DNA from: Lachnotalea glycerini
GTDB taxonomy: Bacteria > Bacillota > Clostridia > Lachnospirales > Lachnospiraceae
Length of the DNA stretch: 64,000 nucleotides
Assembly (NCBI RefSeq): GCF_003201285.1
Contig: NZ_QICS01000002.1
Coordinates: 434,001-498,000 of the forward strand
Direction of reading: 5' to 3'
Shown: positions 1 through 8,439 of the stretch, one piece after another
How the letters are laid out: each line of letters starts with the position of its first letter
How positions within the stretch are numbered: position 1 is the stretch's first letter
The notes under the pieces: generated by a model
The model's database searches: none
What the model was told of the DNA's origin: nothing
The model's input: the letters and a program-made list of their open reading frames with translations, nothing else
Program-made: the position numbers and the translations under genes

Positions 1-513
1 ACAAATATAAAGCATATTTATTTTGTGGTTGAAAGACGAGATAAGCTTGAAATGCTTCGTAAACTGGCAAGCAGTATGAAACCAGAGAAAGCTATGATAT
101 TTGTCAATAAGCAGTCTGATATTGAGGAATTAACTCAAAAGCTTCAATACCATCATTATAATGCAGAATGCATTCATGGTGCCAATATAAAAAAGGATAG
201 AAAAAAGGTAATTGATGATTTTAAAAATAATCGTCTTCAATATCTTATCGCTACTGATATAGCTGCCAGAGGTCTGCATTTTGAAGGCGTAAGTGCAATT
301 TATCATATCAGTATTCCTGAAAATCAAAATGATTATCTTCATCGGGCTGGTCGGACTGGCAGAAATCAAGAACAAGGTCTGAGTGTTCTTATTGTAACAA
401 AACAAGAGCTTGTATTGATCAATAAATATAAGAAAGAGTTTGGAATTGAAATTGAACCTTATCAGATATACAAAGGAAAAATAGTGGCCTGCAATAAAGC
501 TAAATTACTATAA
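1..513 (+). CDS. DEAD-box RNA helicase, C-terminal part (5' end outside window)
   Basis: The reading frame is open from base 1 and stops at the TAA ending at 513, so only the RecA-like domain 2 of an ATP-dependent RNA helicase is present. Visible motifs are the IKHIYFV lead-in, AMIFVNK (motif IV), ATDIAARGLHF (motif V) and HRAGRTGR (motif VI, with the arginine finger). Little follows domain 2, so there is no long RNA-binding tail such as a DbpA domain. Family members unwind short RNA duplexes in ribosome assembly or mRNA decay; the specific role here is not decidable. An internal ATG at 25 exists but the homology clearly begins upstream of it. A PilZ gene follows after about 80 bp. Confidence 0.9.
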   Translation, partial: TNIKHIYFVVERRDKLEMLRKLASSMKPEKAMIFVNKQSDIEELTQKLQYHHYNAECIHGANIKKDRKKVIDDFKNNRLQYLIATDIAARGLHFEGVSAIYHISIPENQNDYLHRAGRTGRNQEQGLSVLIVTKQELVLINKYKKEFGIEIEPYQIYKGKIVACNKAKLL

Positions 514-595
514 TTAGAAAGTAAGACATGATATAATAACGTTAAATATCAAATACAGTACTATTGTAGGAGGGAAGAAAAGGAGAAGACCATTT

Positions 596-1267
596 ATGAA
601 ACTGGTTGATTTAGCAGAAAATACAAAATTGCAAATCGAAGTATCCTTTAAGGGTAGTAAGTTGTTTTATGAAACACAGGTTAAGCTTACAGCTCATGAA
701 GGGGTGTTTATTGCCCCGATTAGGCAGGATGATAAAATGATTGATTTTAACGCCGGAAATCTTATGATAAATGTCACTGCAGATATAGATGGAACGCAGC
801 CTATACTATGGAGAGAATGTACAATTAAAGCAGTGAAATACAAAAAAGAAGTATTTCATATGATTACATCAAAAAGGGGCGGCTTGCAGGTTAACAGAAG
901 AGGCAGATTTCGAATTGATATGGGATATACGGGAACTGCCCGGGTTGGATTTAATAAAGGAACTTTAAACGTAGTGGTACATGATATCAGCGGAAGCGGT
1001 TTTTCTTTTACAACGGAGAAAAATTTGGAAGACTTAAATGAAGAGGTACATATCGTTTTTATAGATACAGATAATGATACGAGGTTTAATTTGATAGGAA
1101 AACTTGTAAGAAAGCAGGAATGGAACAATAATAGATTTTTATATGGTTGCAAGTTTCAAAATATAAATAAAATGGTGGAATATTACATAGCCAAGAAGCA
1201 AAGAGAAATAATCTCTTTGAATTCTATTAACAAAAAGAATATTATTGAATTGAGAGATGAAAAATAA
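596..1267 (+). CDS. PilZ domain protein (YcgR-like, c-di-GMP receptor)
   Basis: A 223-residue soluble protein. The C-terminal half is a PilZ domain with the two c-di-GMP binding signatures: an arginine motif (NRRGRFR, residues 100-106) and DISGSG (130-135). The N-terminal 90 residues resemble the YcgR-type flagellar brake domain. Known relatives bind cyclic di-GMP and modulate motility or exopolysaccharide formation; the target here is unknown because no flagellar or pilus gene lies in the window. A GGAG-type ribosome binding site precedes the ATG. It is likely a single-gene unit between the helicase and the infC leader. Confidence 0.85.
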   Translation: MKLVDLAENTKLQIEVSFKGSKLFYETQVKLTAHEGVFIAPIRQDDKMIDFNAGNLMINVTADIDGTQPILWRECTIKAVKYKKEVFHMITSKRGGLQVNRRGRFRIDMGYTGTARVGFNKGTLNVVVHDISGSGFSFTTEKNLEDLNEEVHIVFIDTDNDTRFNLIGKLVRKQEWNNNRFLYGCKFQNINKMVEYYIAKKQREIISLNSINKKNIIELRDEK

Positions 1268-1277
1268 TATTATTCTA

Positions 1278-1306
1278 TTGACATAATTTTATAAGTATGT
1301 TAGAGT
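1278..1306 (+). promoter_or_regulatory. Promoter of infC-rpmI-rplT leader
   Basis: A TTGACA box (1278-1283) is followed after 17 bp by TAGAGT (1301-1306). Transcription would start near 1313, giving a leader of about 300 nt before infC. A second possible -10 (TATAAT, 1533-1538) lies nearer the gene but has only a weak -35. Confidence 0.5.
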
Positions 1307-1312
1307 ATTAGA

Positions 1313-1446
1313 TGTTGTGAAATAAAAGAAAGCAGAGTATCCGCTCTCACCTTAGCACTTGAGTGACTAATGGTTCATATTTGGAAATTAATGTTGTGTA
1401 TTAATGGATAATTAAGGTGGATAACTATGCAGTTATTCACTTTTTA
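1313..1446 (+). promoter_or_regulatory. infC operon leader (L20-leader-like) with attenuator hairpin
   Basis: The roughly 300-base gap upstream of infC is a structured leader. A first hairpin (TTAGCACT pairing with AGTGaCTAA, about 1351-1370) is followed by GTGGATAACT/AGTTATTCAC (1417-1440), a 10-bp stem with one wobble directly followed by five Ts, which is an intrinsic terminator well ahead of the gene. In Bacillus, L20 represses its own infC-rpmI-rplT operon by attenuation through such a leader. That this leader responds to L20 is inferred from position and structure. Confidence 0.6.
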
Positions 1447-1612
1447 TGTATACAAAGAGTCCTTTTAACGCATATAGGTATATTTGACTAAGGTTGCAAT
1501 AACTAGTTTGTTTTTCTATCAACAGCTGGTTGTATAATAAAAGCTTTATAATAAATAGAAACGTAAATGTCAACGGCATTTGTCTGTTGCAAATTCATGG
1601 AGGTGCACAGTT

Positions 1613-2119
1613 ATTAGCGAATTAATGATTAACGAACAGATCAGAGATAAGGAAATTCGTTTGATCGGGGAAGACGGAGAACAATTAGGAGTTATGTCAG
1701 CAAAGGATGCTCTAAAGCTGGCAAAGGAAGCAGAGCTTGATTTAGTCAAAATAGCGCCTACAGCAAAACCACCAGTATGCAAGATTATTGACTATGGTAA
1801 GTACAGATATGAATTAGCTAGAAAAGAAAAAGAAGCAAAAAAGAAACAAAAGACCATAGACATTAAGGAAGTACGTTTGTCTCCTAATATTGATGGAAAC
1901 GATTTAAAGACAAAAGTAAATGCAGCTAGAAAATTTATTGAAAAAGGTGACAAAGTAAAAGTGACCTTGCGTTTTAGAGGACGTGAAATGGCTCATATGA
2001 ATGCAAGCAGGCATATTTTGGATGATTTTGCAGAACAACTATCAGATATCGCGGTTGTTGAAAAGCCTGCTAAACTTGAGGGTAGAAGCATTATGATGTT
2101 CCTGACTGAAAAACGTTAA
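1613..2119 (+). CDS. infC: Translation initiation factor IF-3 (AUU start)
   Basis: IF-3 keeps the 30S subunit free and proofreads start codon choice. The protein shows MINEQIRDKEIRLIG at the N-terminus, KPPVCKIIDYGKYRYE in the middle and the C-domain RFRGREMAH. The reading frame reaches back to a TTG at 1580, but the strong Shine-Dalgarno GGAGGTG lies at 1599-1605, inside that extension, and places the start 7 bases downstream at ATT 1613. An AUU start is the classical infC feature and permits self-regulation, since IF-3 discriminates against it. From 1613 the product is 168 residues, normal for the family. It is the first gene of infC-rpmI-rplT. Confidence 0.93.
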   Translation: MSELMINEQIRDKEIRLIGEDGEQLGVMSAKDALKLAKEAELDLVKIAPTAKPPVCKIIDYGKYRYELARKEKEAKKKQKTIDIKEVRLSPNIDGNDLKTKVNAARKFIEKGDKVKVTLRFRGREMAHMNASRHILDDFAEQLSDIAVVEKPAKLEGRSIMMFLTEKR

Positions 2120-2207
2120 GATAGATATTTTTAAAGTAAAGAATTATCGTCACTTAGTGGCAATAAGATAGATAATTAATTATGACAATTATTAAGGAGG
2201 AAATATT

Positions 2208-2405
2208 ATGCCAAAAATAAAAACTAGTAGAGCAGCAGCTAAACGTTTCAAAAAAACAGGTACTGGAAAATTAAAAAGAATGAAAGCATACAAGAGTCAT
2301 ATTTTAACTAAAAAATCTCAAAAGAGAAAAAGAAATCTTAGAAAAGCTGTTATAACTGATGCTACTAATGTAAAAAATATGAAAAAAATCTTACCTTATT
2401 TATAG
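2208..2405 (+). CDS. rpmI: 50S ribosomal protein L35
   Basis: A 65-residue, very basic protein with the L35 signature ([20 protein letters not shown]) and the expected full family length. It is part of the large ribosomal subunit. It sits between infC and rplT in the conserved order, with an AAGGAGG ribosome binding site directly upstream, and is co-transcribed with both. Confidence 0.97.
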   Translation: MPKIKTSRAAAKRFKKTGTGKLKRMKAYKSHILTKKSQKRKRNLRKAVITDATNVKNMKKILPYL

Positions 2406-2437
2406 GATTTAAATAGAGTAAAGGAGGAAATCGACAA

Positions 2438-2794
2438 ATGGCAAGAATTAAAGGCGGAATGAACGCTAAGAAAAAGCATAATAGAGTATTAAAGCTAGCT
2501 AAAGGATATAGAGGAGCTAGATCAAAACAGTATAGAGTAGCTAAACAGTCAGTTATGAGAGCATTAACAAGCTCATATGCTGGAAGAAAGGAAAGAAAGA
2601 GACAATTCAGACAGTTATGGATTGCCAGAATCAATGCAGCAGCTAGAATCAACGGATTATCATACAGTAAATTTATGTATGGTTTAAAATTAGCTGGTGT
2701 TGAAATGAATAGAAAAATGCTATCCGATATGGCAATCAATGATGCTGAAGGTTTCGCAACCTTAGCAGAGCTTGCTAAATCAAAATTGGCTTAG
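2438..2794 (+). CDS. rplT: 50S ribosomal protein L20
   Basis: A 118-residue basic protein with the L20 hallmarks ([24 protein letters not shown] is partly visible at the start, and [11 protein letters not shown], residues about 66-76). It binds 23S rRNA early in assembly and in Bacillus also binds the infC leader to repress its own operon. It is the last gene of the operon, with an AGGAGG site upstream and a strong terminator downstream. Confidence 0.97.
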   Translation: MARIKGGMNAKKKHNRVLKLAKGYRGARSKQYRVAKQSVMRALTSSYAGRKERKRQFRQLWIARINAAARINGLSYSKFMYGLKLAGVEMNRKMLSDMAINDAEGFATLAELAKSKLA

Positions 2795-2807
2795 TGTAAA
2801 TTGGAGT

Positions 2808-2840
2808 CCTTGGAAACCTAGTGTTTTCAAGGGTTTTTTA
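2808..2840 (+). terminator. Terminator of infC-rpmI-rplT
   Basis: CCTTGGAAAC pairs with GTTTTCAAGG around a short loop and is followed by a run of Ts, just after the rplT stop. Confidence 0.85.
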
Positions 2841-2949
2841 TTTTCAAAATAGTATAAAAAAAGTAATTTTCGAGAGGTATGCATTGTTCATTATTTTTAG
2901 GAATCAGCAACTTTGCACGTTACCATAGAAAGGTCTCTTCTATCAATTT

Positions 2950-2991
2950 AAAAAGCACCCCAAATTGAAATCAATTTCAATTTAAGGCGCT
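2950..2991 (-). terminator. Terminator for the minus-strand secreted protein gene
   Basis: A perfect 10-bp stem (AAATTGAAAT / ATTTCAATTT) extends outward through partly paired GC bases. Read on the minus strand it is followed by a T run. It lies downstream of the minus gene ending at 3028. Confidence 0.7.
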
Positions 2992-3027
2992 GTTATCGTA
3001 ATAATCAACTTAGTTGTTAGCCTATTT

Positions 3028-3462
3028 TTAAACTATATATTTACCATAATAGCTAATAGTTGAATAGCCGGCGCTAACTGGCTTATCAACCCGGAAAATT
3101 ACTCTACATGTCTTATTTATTTTTTTCTTACTTTTGTTAAATATTACAGATCCCTTTGTTGTCGGATAACTGATATTGATTGTTACCGATTCAACATCAT
3201 TCCATATAAAACTATTTTTATCGTCTCTTTCCTGCAGAATAAAGGTTGCTTCCGTTATATTTCTTACCGTACTAGGCATAATTTCATAAGTACAGGTGAT
3301 TGCTCCTTTTTCACAATAAAATAAATCGCTTACTGAATCTGTATTATTGAATGAGCACTTTAAAACTGTACTCCACCATTTGCTGGTGGTTGCCGCTTGC
3401 GTTGTAAACGAATTTGCCATCAATAACATAATACACATAAAAACACTTATTAATTTCTTCAT
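3028..3462 (-). CDS. Small secreted protein of unknown function
   Basis: A 144-residue protein with a clear signal peptide (MKKLISVFMCIMLLMANSF, cleavage probably after TTQA) and a mature domain of about 120 residues rich in beta-strand-forming residues. Two Cys of the mature part (YCEKGAITC) are close together. No family was recognised. An AGGG-type ribosome binding site lies upstream. It is divergent from another small secreted protein at 3786; both are of similar size and architecture but not obviously homologous. The role could be extracellular or cell-wall associated. Confidence 0.65.
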   Translation of the reverse strand: MKKLISVFMCIMLLMANSFTTQAATTSKWWSTVLKCSFNNTDSVSDLFYCEKGAITCTYEIMPSTVRNITEATFILQERDDKNSFIWNDVESVTINISYPTTKGSVIFNKSKKKINKTCRVIFRVDKPVSAGYSTISYYGKYIV

Positions 3463-3785
3463 TTGTGTCCCTCCATTTTATAATCTGTTTTATAGTTGAT
3501 TTATTACATAAATATTTTAACGCTAGTATCTTTCAATGTAAAGTCACATAAAGTGACAACAAATTAATTGATTCACTGTCACACAATTTTTGTTCTACTT
3601 GGATATTCATTACAAGGCAATCTGTAAGGTCTTCTTCTATCGTATAATCTTCCTACTATCTTTTAAAACACGAACTTATCTTTAATGAATAAATATTATC
3701 AATTTTAAAAGTTGACTTATATAGACAAAATATATATACTGTAATTGAAACTAAAAATAGACGGAATTGAAAAGGGGGAAATCAA
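3463..3785. other. Divergent intergenic region with inverted repeat
   Basis: This gap of about 320 bp separates two divergent secreted-protein genes. It holds the inverted repeat GTCAC-N5-GTGAC (3543-3557), a further half-like element (CACTGTCACAC, about 3577-3587) and the plus-strand promoter listed separately. The repeat may be an operator; no regulator is adjacent. Confidence 0.4.
3712..3740 (+). promoter_or_regulatory. Promoter of the 3786 gene
   Basis: TTGACT (3712-3717) and TATACT (3735-3740) are separated by exactly 17 bp, about 45 bp before the ATG at 3786. Confidence 0.75.
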
Positions 3786-4202
3786 ATGAATAAAAAAGTG
3801 ACTCACTTTTGTATTGCATTATGCTTACTGTTTGTAATGTCAAGCTCTACAGTATTTGCCAAAGGTGCTGGGGAAGAAAGTTTCAGGTGGTATATTACGA
3901 ATAAGGACAGAATAGTACATAATGCAAGCTCAACAAGTAGTAATGCAGCTATAGATGGGAAGATTAGAATTAAACAAAACGACGATCCAGATGGAAAACC
4001 ATATATAATTGAGATATATGATATTCATATACAAAGCATCAAAGTTAACGCAAGTGAATATAATTATTTAGCAGAGTATTGGGATGATGATGACCAGAAT
4101 ACAATCGAGTTGTCTGTGGCAAGAGGTAATAAAGACGTAGGTTATATTCGTTTTCATGTGACTAACGATGGGAGATTATTAGTTACTCATCATAATTATT
4201 GA
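3786..4202 (+). CDS. Small secreted protein of unknown function
   Basis: A 138-residue protein with a typical Sec signal peptide (hydrophobic stretch FCIALCLLFVMSSSTVFA, residues about 8-25). The mature part is about 113 residues, acidic and predicted beta-rich, with no cysteine. No family was recognised. A GGGGG-containing ribosome binding site precedes the ATG and a consensus promoter lies upstream, so the gene is probably monocistronic. It is divergent from the other small secreted protein and ends at a shared bidirectional terminator. Confidence 0.65.
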   Translation: MNKKVTHFCIALCLLFVMSSSTVFAKGAGEESFRWYITNKDRIVHNASSTSSNAAIDGKIRIKQNDDPDGKPYIIEIYDIHIQSIKVNASEYNYLAEYWDDDDQNTIELSVARGNKDVGYIRFHVTNDGRLLVTHHNY

Positions 4203-4260
4203 TTTTAATTTAATCAATTATTTTTCGTATTATTATAAATATACTTTCATTTCATACATC

Positions 4261-4290
4261 AAAACCCCTTGAAGTTTTTCAAGGGGTTTT
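4261..4290. terminator. Bidirectional terminator
   Basis: AAAACCCCTTGAA and TTCAAGGGGTTTT form a 13-bp perfect stem around a short T-rich loop, with A and T runs on the two sides. It serves the convergent genes ending at 4202 (+) and 4337 (-). Confidence 0.9.
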
Positions 4291-4336
4291 GTCTTGGCAA
4301 AAAAAGCACAACCTTTTAATTTCATATAAAACCAAA

Positions 4337-4624
4337 TTAAGTCATAAAATTACCGAATTTTTTTACTTTAGGTGCCAAAGCATACATAAGAGTTTCTAAA
4401 TCCTTTTCATCCATGTCATTGATTTGTAAAAGGTCTTTTACTTCAGAAGCTGGTTTATCAAGAAATGCAAGAACAGCACTGGCTTCATAACCTTGTATAG
4501 GACTGGTTCCATTTTGAGAGCAGGTATAGTTGACGATGTCGTTCATTAATTTACGCTCCTTATCAATCCAATCTTTTTCCCGGTCTTGCATAAATGCTTT
4601 TTGTAGTTCTTTAATGGTATCCAT
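4337..4624 (-). CDS. Small cytoplasmic protein of unknown function
   Basis: A 95-residue, charged, mostly helical protein beginning MDTIKELQKAFMQDREKDW, without signal peptide or membrane segment. No conserved family was recognised. The ATG has a purine-rich GAAGGGAG upstream, though about 14 bases away. It is transcribed convergently with the secreted protein gene at 3786 and divergently from the AI-2E-type permease. Start and function are both uncertain; codon use looks like its neighbours. Confidence 0.55.
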   Translation of the reverse strand: MDTIKELQKAFMQDREKDWIDKERKLMNDIVNYTCSQNGTSPIQGYEASAVLAFLDKPASEVKDLLQINDMDEKDLETLMYALAPKVKKFGNFMT

Positions 4625-4895
4625 AAAAGTGTATCAACTCCCTTCTTTCACTATTAGTATATTTTGTCACTAAAAGTCAATTGTGTCAATATATAGAAAT
4701 ATATATTAATAAAAAAATAAATATATTTATAAAAAATTATTCTTTATTTTTAAAAATAAATGAAATAATTAAATAAGTTTGCATTTGGAATAATTTTGTA
4801 GTAATATCAAAATACTTTAATATACAAATCTATTAAGATTGAAAGTTTTACAAATGTAAGTATATTAAATCAAGCAGAGTATAGGAGGATATTAC

Positions 4896-6071
4896 ATGAA
4901 GATAGATAGAGATGAAAAGTTGTTTAAATATTGTGTCTATGCAACCTTAACAGCCTTATCAATTTATATCGCTATTTCTATTATGGGAAACATAGGAATT
5001 ATAATAAAAGGTGTAACTAAGATAATCGGAATTATTATGGCTTTATTAAAGCCCTTGCTAATTGGATTAATTATCGCTTATTTATTATATCCAGCTACCA
5101 GAAGCATAGAAAAATTTTTAGAAAGAAAAAGGTTCTTTAAGAAAAGTAATACCAGAAGAGTGTTTAGTATTGCACTGGTATATATTGCTATTATAGGAAT
5201 TGTAATTGCTATTTTATATGGTATTTATATTATGATTGGCGGTCAAGTTTCAAGAAATACAAGAATATCCAATATATTACTTTATATTACCGATTATATG
5301 AACAATAACCAATTCTCAACGCAGGCAATTGAAAGCAAGCTAGATAGCCTAAATATTCAATTACCTGAAAATATAAACAGTACCATAGCCAATGTATTGT
5401 CATCGCTGCAAGACTATATTATGTCAAGCATTGGCAATGTTGCTAATTCAATTATAACTTTTGCTAATAATATTTTATCCTTTTTCATATCTATCATATT
5501 AAGTGTATATTTGATAAAGGATATAGAGTACTTTAAAGAACTGTGGAATAAAATTTACTATTTTATATTCAGAAAGAGTAGAGTAGGAAAAGGCGTCAAA
5601 GAGTGTGGTGAAATTGTTAACAAAACATTTTCTAATTATATAAAGGGACAATTACTAGATGCATGTATCGTAGGGGGACTATCTGCAATTGCCCTTGCAG
5701 TTATTGGAGTAGATTATGCAATTGTAATCGGTATTATATCAGGAATCTGTAATATGATACCATATGTGGGTCCTATGGTTGGAACAGTTTTGGCAGCTGT
5801 TATGGGATTGTTAAGTGGAGAGCCAATTATGGTTTTATGGGCAGTCATTGCAATGTTGGTTGTGCAGCAGATAGATAATAATCTAATTGCACCTAAGATA
5901 GTTGGAGACAGCGTTGGTCTGCATCCTGTATTTACTATGATTGCTATTATAATTGGAGGTAATATCGGTGGGCTACTTGGAATGCTGGTTGCCGTTCCAC
6001 TTACCGCTTCAATTAAAATTTTGCTAGGCAAATGGTATAACCAATATGTAGATTATGAAAGAGAAGAATAG
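4896..6071 (+). CDS. AI-2E family transporter (YtvI/PerM-type membrane protein)
   Basis: A 391-residue integral membrane protein with about seven to eight hydrophobic segments and the family's diagnostic C-terminal block (GVDYAIVIGIISGICNMIPYVGPMVG, residues about 270-296, then QQIDNNLIAPKIVG). Members include autoinducer-2 exporter TqsA and Na+/H+ antiporter-like proteins, so the substrate cannot be assigned. A central extracellular loop (about residues 115-170) separates two membrane bundles. A TAGGAGG site precedes the ATG. The gene is preceded by a very AT-rich stretch and followed by a hairpin. Confidence 0.85.
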   Translation: MKIDRDEKLFKYCVYATLTALSIYIAISIMGNIGIIIKGVTKIIGIIMALLKPLLIGLIIAYLLYPATRSIEKFLERKRFFKKSNTRRVFSIALVYIAIIGIVIAILYGIYIMIGGQVSRNTRISNILLYITDYMNNNQFSTQAIESKLDSLNIQLPENINSTIANVLSSLQDYIMSSIGNVANSIITFANNILSFFISIILSVYLIKDIEYFKELWNKIYYFIFRKSRVGKGVKECGEIVNKTFSNYIKGQLLDACIVGGLSAIALAVIGVDYAIVIGIISGICNMIPYVGPMVGTVLAAVMGLLSGEPIMVLWAVIAMLVVQQIDNNLIAPKIVGDSVGLHPVFTMIAIIIGGNIGGLLGMLVAVPLTASIKILLGKWYNQYVDYEREE

Positions 6072-6085
6072 GTTGAAAGAAATGA

Positions 6086-6116
6086 GAGTGGTTCCTTTAG
6101 AATCACTCCTATTTCT
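6086..6116 (+). terminator. Terminator after the AI-2E family gene
   Basis: GAGTGGTTC pairs with GAATCACTC (6086-6108, one wobble) and is followed by a T-rich segment. Confidence 0.6.
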
Positions 6117-6202
6117 TTAAGGCATTTTCGTCATTGAGAATTAATCTTATATTTAAAAAATAAATTTAGGATCATACTTATATTTAAATAATAAATTAAG
6201 GA

Positions 6203-6231
6203 TTGACAAATTACTCTATCTTTTATATAAT
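6203..6231 (+). promoter_or_regulatory. Promoter of the tRNA-Leu pair
   Basis: TTGACA (6203-6208) and TATAAT (6226-6231) with a 17-bp spacer form a perfect consensus promoter. Just upstream, an AT-rich segment is directly repeated (TTATATTTAAA...AATAAATT, about 6149-6200), which could act as an UP element. Confidence 0.85.
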
Positions 6232-6304
6232 ACTAAATGTTCGATGCACAAATTAGAGAGTAATTCAATTCTTCTGTTTTGATGTATCAGAAACTGAAAA
6301 GCAG

Positions 6305-6389
6305 GCAGTTGTGGCGGAATTGGCATACGCGCTAGACTAAGGATCTAGTCTGGGATAACTGGGTACGGGTTCAAGTCCCGTCAACTGCA
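6305..6389 (+). tRNA. tRNA-Leu (anticodon AAG)
   Basis: The acceptor stem GCAGTTG/CAACTGC, D-arm GCG...CGC, anticodon stem CTAGA/TCTAG with loop CTAAGGA, long type II variable arm and T-arm ACGGG-TTCAAGT-CCCGT are all readable. The anticodon at loop positions 34-36 is AAG, after the expected U33. CCA is not encoded. An A34 leucine tRNA would read CUU/CUC and may need deamination to inosine. Confidence 0.93.
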
Positions 6390-6448
6390 TTAAAGTAAGA
6401 GGTCTTGTATGTATTTGCAAGACTTTCCTGCTTTTGTATAATGTATTT

Positions 6449-6532
6449 GCACAAGTGGCGGAATTGGCAGACGCGCAGGCTTCAGGTGCCTGTGGTAGCA
6501 ATATCGTGTGGGTTCAAGTCCCATCTTGTGCA
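6449..6532 (+). tRNA. tRNA-Leu (anticodon CAG)
   Basis: Acceptor GCACAAG/CTTGTGC, D-stem GCG/CGC, anticodon stem CAGGC/GCCTG with loop TTCAGGT, long variable arm, and T-arm GTGGG-TTCAAGT-CCCAT. The anticodon CAG decodes CUG. It is co-transcribed with the preceding tRNA-Leu, 59 bp away. Confidence 0.94.
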
Positions 6533-6536
6533 TAAA

Positions 6537-6566
6537 AGAGGGTGTAGTAATATGCTCTCTTTTTTT
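6537..6566 (+). terminator. Terminator of the tRNA unit
   Basis: AGAGGGTGTA pairs with TATGCTCTCT (some G-U pairs) around GTAA and is followed by seven Ts. Confidence 0.8.
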
Positions 6567-6674
6567 GAATCATAGAATATAACATAACGGTAACAACTAT
6601 TAATCATTGCTCGTATAGAAAGGTAAGTTATGTATCAACAAGAGCAGTATTGATTTTGAATAGAGGTGTGTAGG

Positions 6675-8438
6675 ATGAAGATAAGAGAATATATTAAAGA
6701 TAAGCCATTAATCTTTGATGGTGCAATGGGAACCTATTATAGTGAGCAGCAGGAAGGCAAATGTGAGCTTGCCAATATTAATAATCGTGAGCGTATTATA
6801 GAAATACATAGGAAATATATAGCAGCAGGCTGCGTTGCGATAAAAACGAATACCTTTGCAGCAAATACGATAAGTCTGGAAAAAGATCTAGAGTTAGTTA
6901 AAAGGGTGATTGCTGCAGGCGCACAAAATGCGATTCAAGCTACGGATGGCAGAGAAATTTTTATTTTTGGTGATATGGGACCGATTCCTTATGCAGGAGA
7001 AGGGGCAAGTCCATTATGCGAATATAAGGAAATTGTAGATGTTTTTATAGAAAATGGTATCAAGAACTTCTTGTTTGAGACATTGGGCAGTGATGAATAT
7101 TTGTCAGAATTATCCCAATACATTAAGAATAAAAATAAGGACAGCTTTATCATTACACAATTTGCAGTAACACCAGATGGTTTTACCAGAATCGGTTTAT
7201 CTGGAAAGAATATAGTTAAGAGAGTGGAAGAAATTGAAGAGATTGACGCAATTGGTTTTAATTGTGTATCTGGTGCACATCATTTGTACGAGTATATTAA
7301 GCAGTTTAAAACCGTGCAAAAATATATTTCTATTATGCCAAATGCGGGCTATCCAACGGTTAGAAATAACAGAACCATATTCGAAAACAGTTCAGATTAT
7401 TTTGCTGAAACGCTTTATAAGATGGCGCAGTTAGGTGTAAATATTCTAGGCGGTTGCTGTGGAACAACCCCTGAATATATGCGAAAAACTGTAGATCTGA
7501 TGACAGGTTTTAAAAAGCCGAGACGTATTGAGTATAAAAAGCAGGAAATAGAAGAGAATGCAGAAACGGACAAAGAAAACGGTTTGATAAAAAAAATCGG
7601 TTTGGGTCAAAAAATCATAGCGGTTGAATTAGACCCGCCCTCAAAAGCTGAAATAGCAGGCTTTATGGAGGGGGCAAAACGATTAAAATATAATGGAGTG
7701 GATGCAATCACGATTGCAGATTGCCCTCTGGCTAGGGCTAGAGTGGACAGCAGTTTGTTAGCATGTAAGTTAAAAAGAGAGCTTGATATAACGCCAATTC
7801 CACATATGACTTGCAGAGACAGAAACATTAATGCAACTAAGGCATTGCTTCTGGGACTGAGTATAGAAGGAGTTGAAAATGTTCTTGTTGTTACGGGAGA
7901 CCCCGTTCCTTCACCTATGCGTGATGAGATTAAAACAATATTCAATTTCAATTCTGCTATTCTTGCGAAGCATATCAGTGAATTGAATGAAACAGTGTTT
8001 GACGCTCCATTTGGTATTTCCGGAGCTTTAAATGTTAATTCCAGGAATTTTGATAGTCAACTAAAGCACGCGCAAAAAAAGATAGACAATGGAGTTTCTA
8101 TGTTATTTACACAGCCAATTCTAACTGAAGAAGCCTTTGAGAATCTAAAAAGAGCAAGAGAAGTATTATCGGCAAAGCTTTTTGGAGGAATTATTCCAAT
8201 TGTGAGCCATAGAAATGCCTGTTTTATGAACAATGAAATATCAGGAATTAAGGTATCACAAGAAATTATTAATCGCTATGAAGGAAAAACAAGAGAGGAA
8301 TCCAGTGAGCTTGCAGTGCAGATTTCTACAGACATAGCAGAAAAAATAAGCAATTATGTAGATGGTTACTATATTATTACCCCATTTAACCGAGTAGAAA
8401 TAGTTGAGAAAATAGTAAAGAAAATTAAATCCTTGTAG
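6675..8438 (+). CDS. Bifunctional homocysteine S-methyltransferase / methylenetetrahydrofolate reductase (YitJ-like)
   Basis: This 587-residue protein fuses two methionine-pathway enzymes. Residues 1 to about 285 are a homocysteine S-methyltransferase barrel with the zinc ligands GFNC (Cys197) and GGCCGT (Cys261, Cys262). Residues from about 310 to the end are a 5,10-methylene-THF reductase domain (AVELDPPSK, LVVTGDP, TQPILTEEAF). Known relatives are B. subtilis YitJ and the B12-independent or MetH-N-terminal-like proteins. ATG 6675 was chosen over GTG 6666 because AGAGGTG lies at 6662-6668. No SAM riboswitch was seen in the 100 bp upstream. It is convergent with, and one base from, the next gene. 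Confidence 0.9.
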   Translation: MKIREYIKDKPLIFDGAMGTYYSEQQEGKCELANINNRERIIEIHRKYIAAGCVAIKTNTFAANTISLEKDLELVKRVIAAGAQNAIQATDGREIFIFGDMGPIPYAGEGASPLCEYKEIVDVFIENGIKNFLFETLGSDEYLSELSQYIKNKNKDSFIITQFAVTPDGFTRIGLSGKNIVKRVEEIEEIDAIGFNCVSGAHHLYEYIKQFKTVQKYISIMPNAGYPTVRNNRTIFENSSDYFAETLYKMAQLGVNILGGCCGTTPEYMRKTVDLMTGFKKPRRIEYKKQEIEENAETDKENGLIKKIGLGQKIIAVELDPPSKAEIAGFMEGAKRLKYNGVDAITIADCPLARARVDSSLLACKLKRELDITPIPHMTCRDRNINATKALLLGLSIEGVENVLVVTGDPVPSPMRDEIKTIFNFNSAILAKHISELNETVFDAPFGISGALNVNSRNFDSQLKHAQKKIDNGVSMLFTQPILTEEAFENLKRAREVLSAKLFGGIIPIVSHRNACFMNNEISGIKVSQEIINRYEGKTREESSELAVQISTDIAEKISNYVDGYYIITPFNRVEIVEKIVKKIKSL

Positions 8439-8439
8439 T

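Noticed and set aside
1580-1612. TTG start of infC
   Set aside because: The ribosome binding site lies inside this extension and points to the ATT at 1613.
6567-6674. SAM riboswitch before the homocysteine methyltransferase
   Set aside because: The region is short and shows no S-box-like core or terminator.
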